NCBI RefSeq assembly: GCF_000423165.1
Contig: NZ_KE383983.1
Location: 728,221-792,220, forward strand
Direction of reading: 5' to 3'
Source of the DNA: Pseudidiomarina sediminum DSM 21906
GTDB lineage: Bacteria > Pseudomonadota > Gammaproteobacteria > Enterobacterales > Alteromonadaceae
DNA: 64,000 nt
The translations under genes were made by a program, and so were the position numbers. This document shows positions 17,014-24,581 of the stretch, one piece after another (positions within the stretch are counted from its first letter, which is position 1; the number at the start of each line of letters is the position of its first letter). The notes below the pieces were generated by a model. It was not told where the DNA came from, ran no database searches, and was given only the letters and a program-made list of their open reading frames with translations.

Positions 17014-19758
17014 ATGTATACTAATAACAAATTAACTAAGTCGATCCGCTTAGCGTTGATGTTTGGTGGCGCGTCTTTAGCGATGACTGGTACAGCCGTT
17101 GCGCAAGATCAGTCGGCTGACGGTGCCGATGATGAAGCGCAAGAGCGCATTCAAGTAACAGGCTCTCGTATCAAACGTACGGATATGGAGTCTGCTAGTC
17201 CTATCTCTGTATTCACTGCAGCAGAAATCGAAGCGTCTGGTTTTCCAACGCTTGAAAAATTCGTTCAGTCACTTCCGTCTGTGAACGGTGCGGCACAAGG
17301 TTCAAACGTCAACAACGGTAGTAACGGTAGTGCTACCGTGTCATTACGTGGTTTGGGCTCTGGTCGTACTTTATTATTGGTCAACGGCCGTCGTACCGCA
17401 TTTAGCGATATGAACTCAATTCCAATGGCGTACGTTGAGCGCATTGAAGTACTTCGTGATGGTGCATCTTCAATGTATGGCTCTGACGCGATTGCTGGGG
17501 TTGTGAACTTTATCACCAAGCGTGATTTTGAAGGGGCTGAAGTTACCGCTCAATACGATTTGACGGGTGAAGGTGACGGTGAGCAAACGCGTGTTGCAGC
17601 AACGATTGGTACGTCTAGCTCTCGTGGCAATGTCGTATTGGCTCTAGAGTACACGAACCGTAACTCAATCTGGCAGGGTGACCGTGACTTCTCAGCGTGT
17701 CCATTGTTTGATGATGGTGAAGGTGGTGTATTCTGCGGTGGTTCAGGTACTAGTGAGATGGGTACTTGGTCAACCGTTTCGGATAACTACAAAGGTTATG
17801 TCGTCGATCCGAAAACAGGTGAGATTCGCCCTTTCAATACTGCTACCGATGGCTTTAACTATGCAGCTGTTAGTTACATGGTTACTCCTCAGGAAGTATT
17901 CACGATCAACGGTTCTGCAACCTATGACCTAACGAACAACACAACAATGTTCTTGGAAGGTGGTTTTGCAAATCGTCAATCTGACCAGCTCATGGGCGCA
18001 GAAGGTACCTTCTGGGGACAATTTGTACCAGCAGATAATCCTTACAACCCTGTAGGTGAAGACCTCTACATTAACCGTCGTTTGAAAGAGTCAGGCGGTC
18101 GTGCATTTACTCAGGATTTAAACGACTATCGTATGGTCGCCGGGTTTGAAGGTTACTTCGACAATGGCTGGTCATGGGACGTTTCGTACAACTACACTCG
18201 ATTTGTCGACACTCGCGTTGATTACGGTCGTGCAAACGCACAACGTTTCTTGAACTTGACCGACCCAGCGTTGTGTGATGCTGACGAAGCTTGCCCAGAA
18301 GTATGGAATCCGTTCGCCCCTGGTACGCTTACGCAAGAAATGATGGACTATGCGTTTTTACCAAATTCACCGGTTGTTCGTGGCCAAACTAAGCAGTTTA
18401 TGGCTAACATTTCTGGTGATTTAGGCGGTTTTGGGCTTCCAGCAGGACCGATCGCTTGGGCGGCAGGTGTCGAAAAACGTTGGGAAGACTATCTGTATCA
18501 GCCTGATGGCGCAGCACTTATTGGCCAAATTTACTCGGTTGCCGGTGAGAAAACTGAAGGTCAGTACGATGTGACAGAAGCTTATGTTGAGTTTGACGTT
18601 CCATTATTGGCCGACTTACCTGGCGTTGAAGATCTTCGTTTGGCAGCTGCATTCCGTAGCTCTAATTACGATTTCTTAGATGCATCAATCAACAAAAAGT
18701 TTGGCCTAGAGTACACTCCTTTTGAAGGTTTGCTCATCCGTGGTACCTACGCAGATGGCTTCCGTGCTCCGAGTATTACCGAACTTTATGCACCTCAGCA
18801 AGAATCTAACTTGCCGTATAACGAACCGTGTGATAATTGGCAAGATGATCCTAGCCAAGCGCTACGTGATAACTGTGCTTCTGAAGGCCTTCCAGGTGAC
18901 TTCCAGCTCGCATCTAACCAGTCTGCATCACTTGTTGGTGGTAACCCAGACCTTGGACCAGAAGAGTCAGAAAGCATGACTGTTGGTTTTGTGTACTCAC
19001 CAGAGTTCATCGAAAACTTCAGCGTATCGGTTGATTACTTTAACATTGAAATTCAAGACGGTGTGGGCTCAGTTGATACCAACACTATCGTGAATGGCTG
19101 TTATTACAGCGTTGATTTTAGTAGCCCACTATGTGACTTGATCCTTGGTGCTGAAGAGATGGGCCGTCCAGCTTACAACTCAACTGCTCCTAACCGTGAT
19201 AACCTTGGTTCGGTTGCAGGTATTGTTGCAAGCTTAGCCAACTTATCAGTATTTGAGACAGCGGGTTATGACTTTGATATTAACTGGTCAACAGAGGTTG
19301 GCACCGGTCTATTGAAGTTACGTTTAGACGGTACTTACCTTGATGATTATAGCTTCATCTCATCTCCTGGTGCAGAAAAAACCCAATATGCGGGTTATTT
19401 TGCTGCTGACCAATGGGAAGGTAACCCTGCTGCATTCTCTAAATTACGTACGAACTTCACCGCAAACTATGCGTTTAATGATTGGGACTTCACGTACACT
19501 GCTCGTTACATGCAGGGTACAGAAGATCTTAACGGCGTAAAAGATGACGGTGGTAGTTACTACGCTGGTTCAGCGGTTTACCATGACCTGCAAGGTAGCT
19601 TTAGTCTGTCTGAAGCGACAACTTTGTCTGCTGGTATCCGCAATATGTTTGACCGTAAACCTCCTTACGTAACAAACGATGATGATATGAACACAATTGC
19701 AACCTCTTATGATCTATCGGGTGCATATTGGTATGTTCGCATGAACATGCGCTTCTAA
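17014..19758 (+). CDS. TonB-dependent outer-membrane receptor 4
   Basis: This 914-residue receptor starts at the ATG at 17014, which follows CAGGGAG; an ATT at 16996 would only extend it by six residues. The signal peptide MYTNNKLTKSIRLALMFGG is nearly that of receptor 3. ERIQVTGSRIKRTD follows, then a plug with TLLLVNGRRT and DGASSMYGSDAIAGVVNFIT, then a barrel ending in YVRMNMRF. Cysteines occur in predicted loops (CPLFDDGEGGVFC, CDADEAC, CDNWQ..CASEG). It is the last of the receptor series and ends with a strong terminator 87 bases before the oxygenase gene. The ligand is unknown. Confidence 0.9.
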   Translation: MYTNNKLTKSIRLALMFGGASLAMTGTAVAQDQSADGADDEAQERIQVTGSRIKRTDMESASPISVFTAAEIEASGFPTLEKFVQSLPSVNGAAQGSNVNNGSNGSATVSLRGLGSGRTLLLVNGRRTAFSDMNSIPMAYVERIEVLRDGASSMYGSDAIAGVVNFITKRDFEGAEVTAQYDLTGEGDGEQTRVAATIGTSSSRGNVVLALEYTNRNSIWQGDRDFSACPLFDDGEGGVFCGGSGTSEMGTWSTVSDNYKGYVVDPKTGEIRPFNTATDGFNYAAVSYMVTPQEVFTINGSATYDLTNNTTMFLEGGFANRQSDQLMGAEGTFWGQFVPADNPYNPVGEDLYINRRLKESGGRAFTQDLNDYRMVAGFEGYFDNGWSWDVSYNYTRFVDTRVDYGRANAQRFLNLTDPALCDADEACPEVWNPFAPGTLTQEMMDYAFLPNSPVVRGQTKQFMANISGDLGGFGLPAGPIAWAAGVEKRWEDYLYQPDGAALIGQIYSVAGEKTEGQYDVTEAYVEFDVPLLADLPGVEDLRLAAAFRSSNYDFLDASINKKFGLEYTPFEGLLIRGTYADGFRAPSITELYAPQQESNLPYNEPCDNWQDDPSQALRDNCASEGLPGDFQLASNQSASLVGGNPDLGPEESESMTVGFVYSPEFIENFSVSVDYFNIEIQDGVGSVDTNTIVNGCYYSVDFSSPLCDLILGAEEMGRPAYNSTAPNRDNLGSVAGIVASLANLSVFETAGYDFDINWSTEVGTGLLKLRLDGTYLDDYSFISSPGAEKTQYAGYFAADQWEGNPAAFSKLRTNFTANYAFNDWDFTYTARYMQGTEDLNGVKDDGGSYYAGSAVYHDLQGSFSLSEATTLSAGIRNMFDRKPPYVTNDDDMNTIATSYDLSGAYWYVRMNMRF

Positions 19759-19776
19759 TCGTTGACATCAATCGAA

Positions 19777-19810
19777 TAAAAAGCCAGCATGAAGCTGGCT
19801 TTTTTTTTTC
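19777..19810 (+). terminator. Rho-independent terminator of receptor 4
   Basis: AAAAAGCCAGC pairs with GCTGGCTTTTT, followed by a long T run. It separates receptor 4 from the oxygenase cluster. Confidence 0.9.
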
Positions 19811-19845
19811 CTCAAGTATAAATAATAATAACAAGCGAGGACATT

Positions 19846-21537
19846 GTGACCGCGCAACAACGCTTTCAGCAGGCTGTCGCCTATTATCAACGTGGGCAGT
19901 TTGCTCCAGCACTTCATTTGCTCACGGAGCTTAGTAAGGTGCTGCCGCGCCAACCTGCAGTTTGGCACGTGTTAGCCCTTACGCAGCGTAAGTTAGGGCA
20001 GTTGGAGGAGAGCGAAGCGTCATTCAAAAAATGCTTAAAATTGGCGCCAAATCAAGCTGAAGTATTAAGTAATTACGGAAACTTGTTGCGCCAATTAAAG
20101 CGTAATGAAGAGGCTCGCCGCTCTTTTGAACAAGCACTTAGTTGGCAACCTAACTTTGTTGAAGCACGCTTTAACCTTGGTCTTTTGTATTGGCATGCGC
20201 ATGATTTACAAGCTGCTGAGGAGGCCTTTCGTGAAATCGTATTTCAACAACCGAAGCATATACGGGCGCGCATTGCCGCGGCAGATGCCGCGCGGTTACT
20301 CGGTGACGCCGAGCGTGGTTTAGAGTTATTACTACGACAACCAGAGGCGCATGACGTTGCGTACTTGCGGAGCCGTGCGCTCTGTTATTTCGCTTGTAAG
20401 CAAGTGCAAGAAGCCATTGTCGACCTTAAGTCCGCCATTAAATTGCATCCCCAAGATTTGGGTCTATATGAGACACTGTCGGATATTCGGTGGCTCAGTG
20501 GCGACCAAGACTGGCTGCGTGAGTATCGCCAACAACTATCACAGATGCCTAACGCGAAAGCATTGCGTATTGCTTATGTGAACCGTTTGTTGAAAGCGGA
20601 AGCTTATACTGAAGCAAAAGACGAGTTGGCATTATTGTTGAATGAACAAAACCCGGAATTGCCGACGTTATTGTTGGCTGGTTATCTTGCTCGTGAAACC
20701 GGTGAGATTGATGCGGCGCGTGAATTTTTGGAACGTGCGCATGTGCTGAATCCAGCACATCAAGAAGTGATTAATGAGTTATTCACAACGGCGCTGGCGG
20801 CGCAACGTCCCGAGCAAGCACGCCGTTATGCTGAGCGTTTGCTGGAACTCAACCCCGAGCACCAAGGCTGGTGGGCTATGTATGCGACTGCATTGAAAGC
20901 CTGTGGGGACAATAAAACCTACAGGCGCTTGTATGACTTCGATCGCTTTGTCCGCGCCTATGAGTTGAGCACAAGTCAAAGTGGGGAGCTGTCCAGTTTT
21001 AATCAACAGCTTTTAGCTGTACTGGAGCAGCAACATGTCCAGAAGCAACACCCGCTGAACCAATCGTTGCGTAGCGGCACGCAAACCGACGGCCAATTAT
21101 TTATGCAAAACGATGCCAGCGTGCAGCAGCTTAAACAAATGATATCGGGCGCTGTGCGGGAATATATTGCTAACCTTCCTGATGATGTTGAACATCCGTT
21201 TTTATCACGTAAACAAGCTAAATTTCGATACAGTGGTGCTTGGTCGGTGCGCTTAAACCGCTCGGGCTTCCATCGTAATCACTATCATAGCGAAGGTTGG
21301 ATCAGCGGCTGCTTTTACGTGTCTATTCCCAAAGCCGTGAACCGTGAGGGCCATGGTTGGATCAAGTTTGGTCAGGCTGAACTAGGTCACAGTTATCGTG
21401 ATGAACCTGACTATATCGTCAAGCCACAAGCTGGTATGGTGGTATTATTTCCATCCATGATGTGGCATGGCACGGTCCCTTTCGCAGATGATGCGTATCG
21501 GGTCACCGTAGCGTTCGATTTGGTACCAGAAAAATAA
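19846..21537 (+). CDS. TPR-repeat protein with C-terminal 2OG-Fe(II) oxygenase domain
   Basis: This 563-residue cytoplasmic protein has no signal peptide. TPR units fill about residues 1-370, for example AEVLSNYGNLLRQLKRNEEA and FVEARFNLGLLYWHAHDLQA. The last ~110 residues match a putative 2-oxoglutarate/Fe(II) oxygenase (Pfam 2OG-FeII_Oxy_5 type). It shows NHYHSEGWISGCFYVSIPK (H479, H481, E483), VVLFPSMMWHGTVPF (H541) and YRVTVAFDL (R552), which supply likely iron ligands and the 2-oxoglutarate arginine. It probably hydroxylates a protein or small molecule recognised through the TPRs; the substrate is unknown. The GTG start has GAGGA upstream. It is the first gene of a three-gene unit with a methyltransferase-like and an Asp/Asn hydroxylase-like gene. 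Confidence 0.82.
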   Translation: MTAQQRFQQAVAYYQRGQFAPALHLLTELSKVLPRQPAVWHVLALTQRKLGQLEESEASFKKCLKLAPNQAEVLSNYGNLLRQLKRNEEARRSFEQALSWQPNFVEARFNLGLLYWHAHDLQAAEEAFREIVFQQPKHIRARIAAADAARLLGDAERGLELLLRQPEAHDVAYLRSRALCYFACKQVQEAIVDLKSAIKLHPQDLGLYETLSDIRWLSGDQDWLREYRQQLSQMPNAKALRIAYVNRLLKAEAYTEAKDELALLLNEQNPELPTLLLAGYLARETGEIDAAREFLERAHVLNPAHQEVINELFTTALAAQRPEQARRYAERLLELNPEHQGWWAMYATALKACGDNKTYRRLYDFDRFVRAYELSTSQSGELSSFNQQLLAVLEQQHVQKQHPLNQSLRSGTQTDGQLFMQNDASVQQLKQMISGAVREYIANLPDDVEHPFLSRKQAKFRYSGAWSVRLNRSGFHRNHYHSEGWISGCFYVSIPKAVNREGHGWIKFGQAELGHSYRDEPDYIVKPQAGMVVLFPSMMWHGTVPFADDAYRVTVAFDLVPEK

Positions 21538-21557
21538 TAATAAAGGAGTACAGCACT

Positions 21558-22307
21558 ATGTTTTGGGGAGCCTTTAGTGCCGAACAGAGTAAAAACGATC
21601 GTCTAAAGCGGCATCCACAGGCCGTAGAGATGCCAAAGTCTGAGATGTTCTTAGCGGCGTTGACACATATTTTGCGCCATGACTACGGTTTTATTCGCTC
21701 GGTGGAAATCGGCGAAGCGCAAGCGCAAGATGGTTCTCCATTACCATTGTTTACCTATCCTGCGATAGAGTATTTGAGTCAACTCGACTTTCGTCAGAGT
21801 TCGGTATTTGAATACGGGGCCGGAGGTTCGACCCATTTTTGGGCGGCGCGAGCAAAATCGGTCACCAGTGTCGAAAACAATGCACAGTGGGTTGCGCAGC
21901 TTGAGGAAAAACTCGCGGAAAATGTGCATTTGATCTTTCGCGGAGGCGATGCATTTCCGTGGACTATTGAGGAGACAGAGGAATGCTTTGACGTGATTGT
22001 TGTCGATAGTGCCGGTTACCGTTACGATTGCGCGACCGCTGCGCTCAAACGTTTAGCTAAAGGCGGAATGATTATTCTCGACAACGCTGACTGGCATCCG
22101 AACACTGCGGCGCAGTTACGCAACGCCGATCTAATCCAAGTCGATATGACAGGCTTTAAACCCGGAGAGTGTCATACCTCAACGACGTCACTTTTTTTAC
22201 ACCGTGACTTTAATTTGCAGTCGTTACATCAACAACAACCAATTTTTGGTCGTGGCGCAAAGTGGATTCATTCAGAAGCTTGGGATAAGCCTTATGCAAA
22301 AAAATAA
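21558..22307 (+). CDS. Class I SAM methyltransferase-like protein
   Basis: This 249-residue protein shows Rossmann-type methyltransferase signs: motif I as VFEYGAGGSTHFWAAR (about residues 85-100), an acidic strand end SVEN, then FDVIVVDSAGYRYDCA and GGMIILDNADWHPN, resembling the post-I and IV-VI region. The substrate cannot be told. It begins 20 bases after the oxygenase gene with AAAGGAG upstream, and its last 14 bases overlap the next gene. Tight packing suggests the three enzymes act on the same target. Because the Asp-rich site VDSAGY is unusual, it could also be a methyltransferase-fold protein without activity. Confidence 0.7.
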   Translation: MFWGAFSAEQSKNDRLKRHPQAVEMPKSEMFLAALTHILRHDYGFIRSVEIGEAQAQDGSPLPLFTYPAIEYLSQLDFRQSSVFEYGAGGSTHFWAARAKSVTSVENNAQWVAQLEEKLAENVHLIFRGGDAFPWTIEETEECFDVIVVDSAGYRYDCATAALKRLAKGGMIILDNADWHPNTAAQLRNADLIQVDMTGFKPGECHTSTTSLFLHRDFNLQSLHQQQPIFGRGAKWIHSEAWDKPYAKK

Positions 22308-23487
22308 CCAAGAGATAGCTCTACTTGAGCACCAGCTCAAAATGGCGGCTGAGCAACCCGATCTGTATCGGGCCATTGAAGTTCTTGAACAGTTATTGGC
22401 AAAGGCGCCGCAACGGGCTGTCTACCACCAACAACTCGGCCAAGTACTACAACGCTTCTGTGACAGTGAAGCGAAGCATGCCCAATTGCAAACGCTCGTA
22501 GCGCAATACCCCAATGCCTTTACGACAAGGCTTGTAGTTGCGCGTTTTGATGAAATGAAAGGTAATATACAATCCGCTGTACACAATTACATAAGAGCGA
22601 TTAATGGCGCGCAAAGTTTAGGATTTTGGCTCAATGACGCGTCTACTGCGCCGTGGTGTCGCCCTTTTGTGCAGCATGCTTTGACCGTCGCCCATCGTGA
22701 GCGATTGGCTATGGGGCAGCGCTGGCAAGAGCAGTTAAAACAAAAATATGGCGCTAGCGCTATTCAACGAGTGCTGAAAAGTGTGCAGATGTATACCGGG
22801 GAAACAGCAGTGGAGCACACCGACGATCGACAGTTGCCGAAGTATTTTTATGTGCCAGACCTTCCTGTCGCGCCGCAATTTCCGCGTGAAAGTATGCCGT
22901 TTTTAGAGGAATATGAGGCGGCCTCAGCGGGTATACAAGAAGAATTAGCTCAGGTGCTTTCTGTGGCTCAGGAGTTTCCTCGCTTTCAACATGAGGAAGG
23001 CGAGGATATGCTTACTGAAGGTGGTGATTGGGATGCTTATTTCTTTTATCGTCATGGTGAACGTTTCGAAGATCACCTTACAACCTGTCCGTATACTGCG
23101 TCGGCACTTGAGCGCCTACCTCTTTGTCGGATTCCGAAGCATTCGCCGGAGGTCTGCTTTTCAATTTTGCGTCCTGGTGCCCATATTCTTCCGCATCGAG
23201 GTGTTACAAATTTGCGCTCGGTGTTGCATTTGGGGCTTTCGATTCCAACGGGGTGTGCGTTGAATTTACCAAATATCATGGAAATTACTTGGCAGGACAA
23301 CCGCGCGTTCGCCTTTGATGATACCTATCTGCATGAAGCCTGGAACCGCAGTGACTCGACTCGTATCGTCTTACTGGCCGATATTTGGAACCCTTATTTG
23401 AGTGACGTGGAGCGTGCCGCGTTAACCGATGTGATGAGCGAACTGGGAGATTTTAATCGAGCAGTTGCAACGTTGAGTGAGAGCTAG
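22294..23487 (+). CDS. Aspartyl/asparaginyl beta-hydroxylase-like protein with N-terminal helical repeats
   Basis: With the ATG at 22294 (GGATAAG upstream) the protein has 397 residues. The N-terminal ~130 residues look like TPR-type helices (LYRAIEVLEQLLAKAPQRAV). The C-terminal ~170 residues match the Asp/Asn beta-hydroxylase family (PF05118 type). They include ILPHRGVTNLRSVLHLGL (H301), a W..NRAFAFDDTYLHEAWNR stretch (H347) and DSTRIVLLADIWNP (R357), the usual iron and co-substrate residues. It is probably a 2-oxoglutarate-dependent dioxygenase. It overlaps the methyltransferase gene by 14 bases and ends the cluster. The target is unknown; no signal peptide is seen. Confidence 0.82.
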   Translation: MQKNNQEIALLEHQLKMAAEQPDLYRAIEVLEQLLAKAPQRAVYHQQLGQVLQRFCDSEAKHAQLQTLVAQYPNAFTTRLVVARFDEMKGNIQSAVHNYIRAINGAQSLGFWLNDASTAPWCRPFVQHALTVAHRERLAMGQRWQEQLKQKYGASAIQRVLKSVQMYTGETAVEHTDDRQLPKYFYVPDLPVAPQFPRESMPFLEEYEAASAGIQEELAQVLSVAQEFPRFQHEEGEDMLTEGGDWDAYFFYRHGERFEDHLTTCPYTASALERLPLCRIPKHSPEVCFSILRPGAHILPHRGVTNLRSVLHLGLSIPTGCALNLPNIMEITWQDNRAFAFDDTYLHEAWNRSDSTRIVLLADIWNPYLSDVERAALTDVMSELGDFNRAVATLSES

Positions 23488-23509
23488 ACGCTGATTAAAG
23501 GGGGCGCAA

Positions 23510-23586
23510 TGGCGTCCCCGGCAGGAGTCGAACCTGCGACCTGCCCCTTAGGAGGGGGCTGCTCTATCCAGCTGAGCTACGGGGAC
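23510..23586 (-). tRNA. tRNA-Arg (anticodon CCU)
   Basis: Read on the minus strand, a full cloverleaf is present: acceptor GTCCCCG with CGGGGAC, D-arm GCTC/GAGC, anticodon stem GCCCC/GGGGC with loop CTCCTAA (anticodon CCT in DNA), T-arm GCAGG-TTCGACT-CCTGC, discriminator G and an encoded CCA. It reads AGG codons. It lies downstream of rpsT on the same strand, after a terminator. Confidence 0.95.
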
Positions 23587-23592
23587 CTGCAT

Positions 23593-23633
23593 AAAAAAAT
23601 CCGCAATCAGTTTACACTGACTACGGATTTTTT
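23593..23633. terminator. Terminator between rpsT and tRNA-Arg
   Basis: AAAAAATCCG..ATCAGT-ttac-ACTGA..CGGATTTTTT is a long imperfect hairpin with T runs on both strands. It probably ends the rpsT transcript. Confidence 0.75.
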
Positions 23634-23691
23634 AATCTTTTACGGCAGTCACGGCCTATTTCTAGACGGACTGAAACGCAACCAACCGCTA

Positions 23692-23952
23692 TTAAAGCGC
23701 GTTGATCTTAGCGTTCAAGCGGCTCTTATGACGAGCAGCTTTGTTTTTACCGATAAGACCTTTGGTCGCGTAGCGATCAAGGAGAGGTTGAAGGCCAGTA
23801 AATGCCTGCTGAGCAGCCGCTTTATCGCCCGCATCAATAGCAGCAATTACTTTTTTCAACTGGGTACGCATCATTGAGCGACGGCTCGCGTTGTGGCGAC
23901 GGTTCTTTTCCGCTTGTACCGCACGCTTTTTCGCAGACTTAATGTTAGCCAA
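23692..23952 (-). CDS. rpsT: 30S ribosomal protein S20
   Basis: This 86-residue, very basic protein starts [20 protein letters not shown] and contains [14 protein letters not shown] and [15 protein letters not shown], all typical of S20. It binds 16S rRNA early in small-subunit assembly. The length is normal for the family. GGAG lies before the ATG. Its position opposite murJ-ribF-ileS is the usual gammaproteobacterial order, but here a four-helix-bundle gene and heptamer repeats lie in between. Confidence 0.97.
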   Translation of the reverse strand: MANIKSAKKRAVQAEKNRRHNASRRSMMRTQLKKVIAAIDAGDKAAAQQAFTGLQPLLDRYATKGLIGKNKAARHKSRLNAKINAL

Positions 23953-24040
23953 GGTGAACTCCTAAAATTCGTTATCTGTATGCATTGGTTTAATAGGGCG
24001 GGGAATATGCCTGTTTTCTGACTGAAAGTCAAGCATCGAT

Positions 24041-24075
24041 TTGTTGTTTGCTGCTTGTTGTCGGTTGCTTGTTAC
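24041..24075. repeat. Degenerate heptamer repeats before the four-helix-bundle gene
   Basis: Positions 24041-24075 can be read as five consecutive heptamers: TTGTTGT, TTGCTGC, TTGTTGT, CGGTTGC, TTGTTAC. On the minus strand the array after the gene reads TTGCTGG, TTGCTAG and so on. The two are therefore similar heptamers in inverted orientation flanking the gene. Confidence 0.5.
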
Positions 24076-24131
24076 AGTCGACTATACTCCATAGTTTAGG
24101 TTATTACCGGCCAAAGCAAGGACGCTTTACA

Positions 24132-24506
24132 ATGTATCAAGACTTAAAAGTTTATCAAAGTGCTATGGGACTATGTGTGGTAGTTTATCGCATCACCACA
24201 GGTTTTCCCCGCATAGAGCGGTTTGGTTTAGTGAGCCAAATGCGCCGAGCGGCTGTCTCTGTCTCCAGCAATGTCGCTGAGGGGGCCGAGCGACATTCAC
24301 TAAAGGAACAATTGCGCTTTTACTATATAGCTAGAGGCTCTATCACAGAGCTGAAAACGCAACTCGATTTGAGTCAACGACTGGGGTACATTTGTCAGGA
24401 TTCGGTAAACGTTACAAATGAGACGTATAAGTTGCTGAATGGTCTGATTAGAAGTGTAAACTATCGAATAAAGCAACAAGCTGAACCAGTAACCAGTAAC
24501 CAGTAA
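24132..24506 (+). CDS. Four-helix-bundle protein (23S rRNA intervening-sequence family)
   Basis: This is a 124-residue protein from the ATG at 24132 (AAGGA ten bases upstream). It shows family signs: YQDLKVYQSAM at the start, GLVSQMRRAAVSVSSNVAEG in the middle and RFYYIARGSITELKTQL. The family was first found in 23S rRNA intervening sequences, and relatives exist as free genes and as accessory proteins of retroelements. Its biochemical role is not established; a nucleic-acid-binding homo-oligomer is often suggested. The final residues EPVTSNQ and the stop are written by the heptamer array that follows. The gene sits between rpsT and murJ, which are usually adjacent, so it may be an insertion. 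Confidence 0.85.
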   Translation: MYQDLKVYQSAMGLCVVVYRITTGFPRIERFGLVSQMRRAAVSVSSNVAEGAERHSLKEQLRFYYIARGSITELKTQLDLSQRLGYICQDSVNVTNETYKLLNGLIRSVNYRIKQQAEPVTSNQ

Positions 24507-24574
24507 CCAGTAACCAGCAACTAGCAACTAGCAACTAGCAACTAGCAACCAGCAACTAGCAACCAGCAACCAGA
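24484..24574. repeat. Heptanucleotide tandem array, 13 units (AACCAGT / AACTAGC)
   Basis: Thirteen consecutive 7-base units: four AACCAGT, then a mix of AACCAGC and AACTAGC, and a last AACCAGA. The array contains the stop codon of the four-helix-bundle gene and ends at the murJ ribosome site (CAGAGG). Because 7 is not a multiple of 3, and the units carry TAA (across the AACCAGT junction) or TAG (in AACTAGC), every forward frame is closed within about 21 bases whatever the unit number. Confidence 0.9.
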
Positions 24575-24581
24575 GGTACCT

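Noticed and set aside
23509..23877. A plus-strand open frame of 122 codons starting MASPAGVEPATC
   Set aside because: It runs antisense through tRNA-Arg and rpsT; the start is the well-known false translation of a tRNA reverse complement.
23953..24131. Promoter search between rpsT and the four-helix-bundle gene
   Set aside because: Both must be served from this region, but I found no -35/-10 pair that stood out, so none is reported.
24484..24574. Possible CRISPR array
   Set aside because: The units are 7 bases with no spacers, and no cas genes are near.
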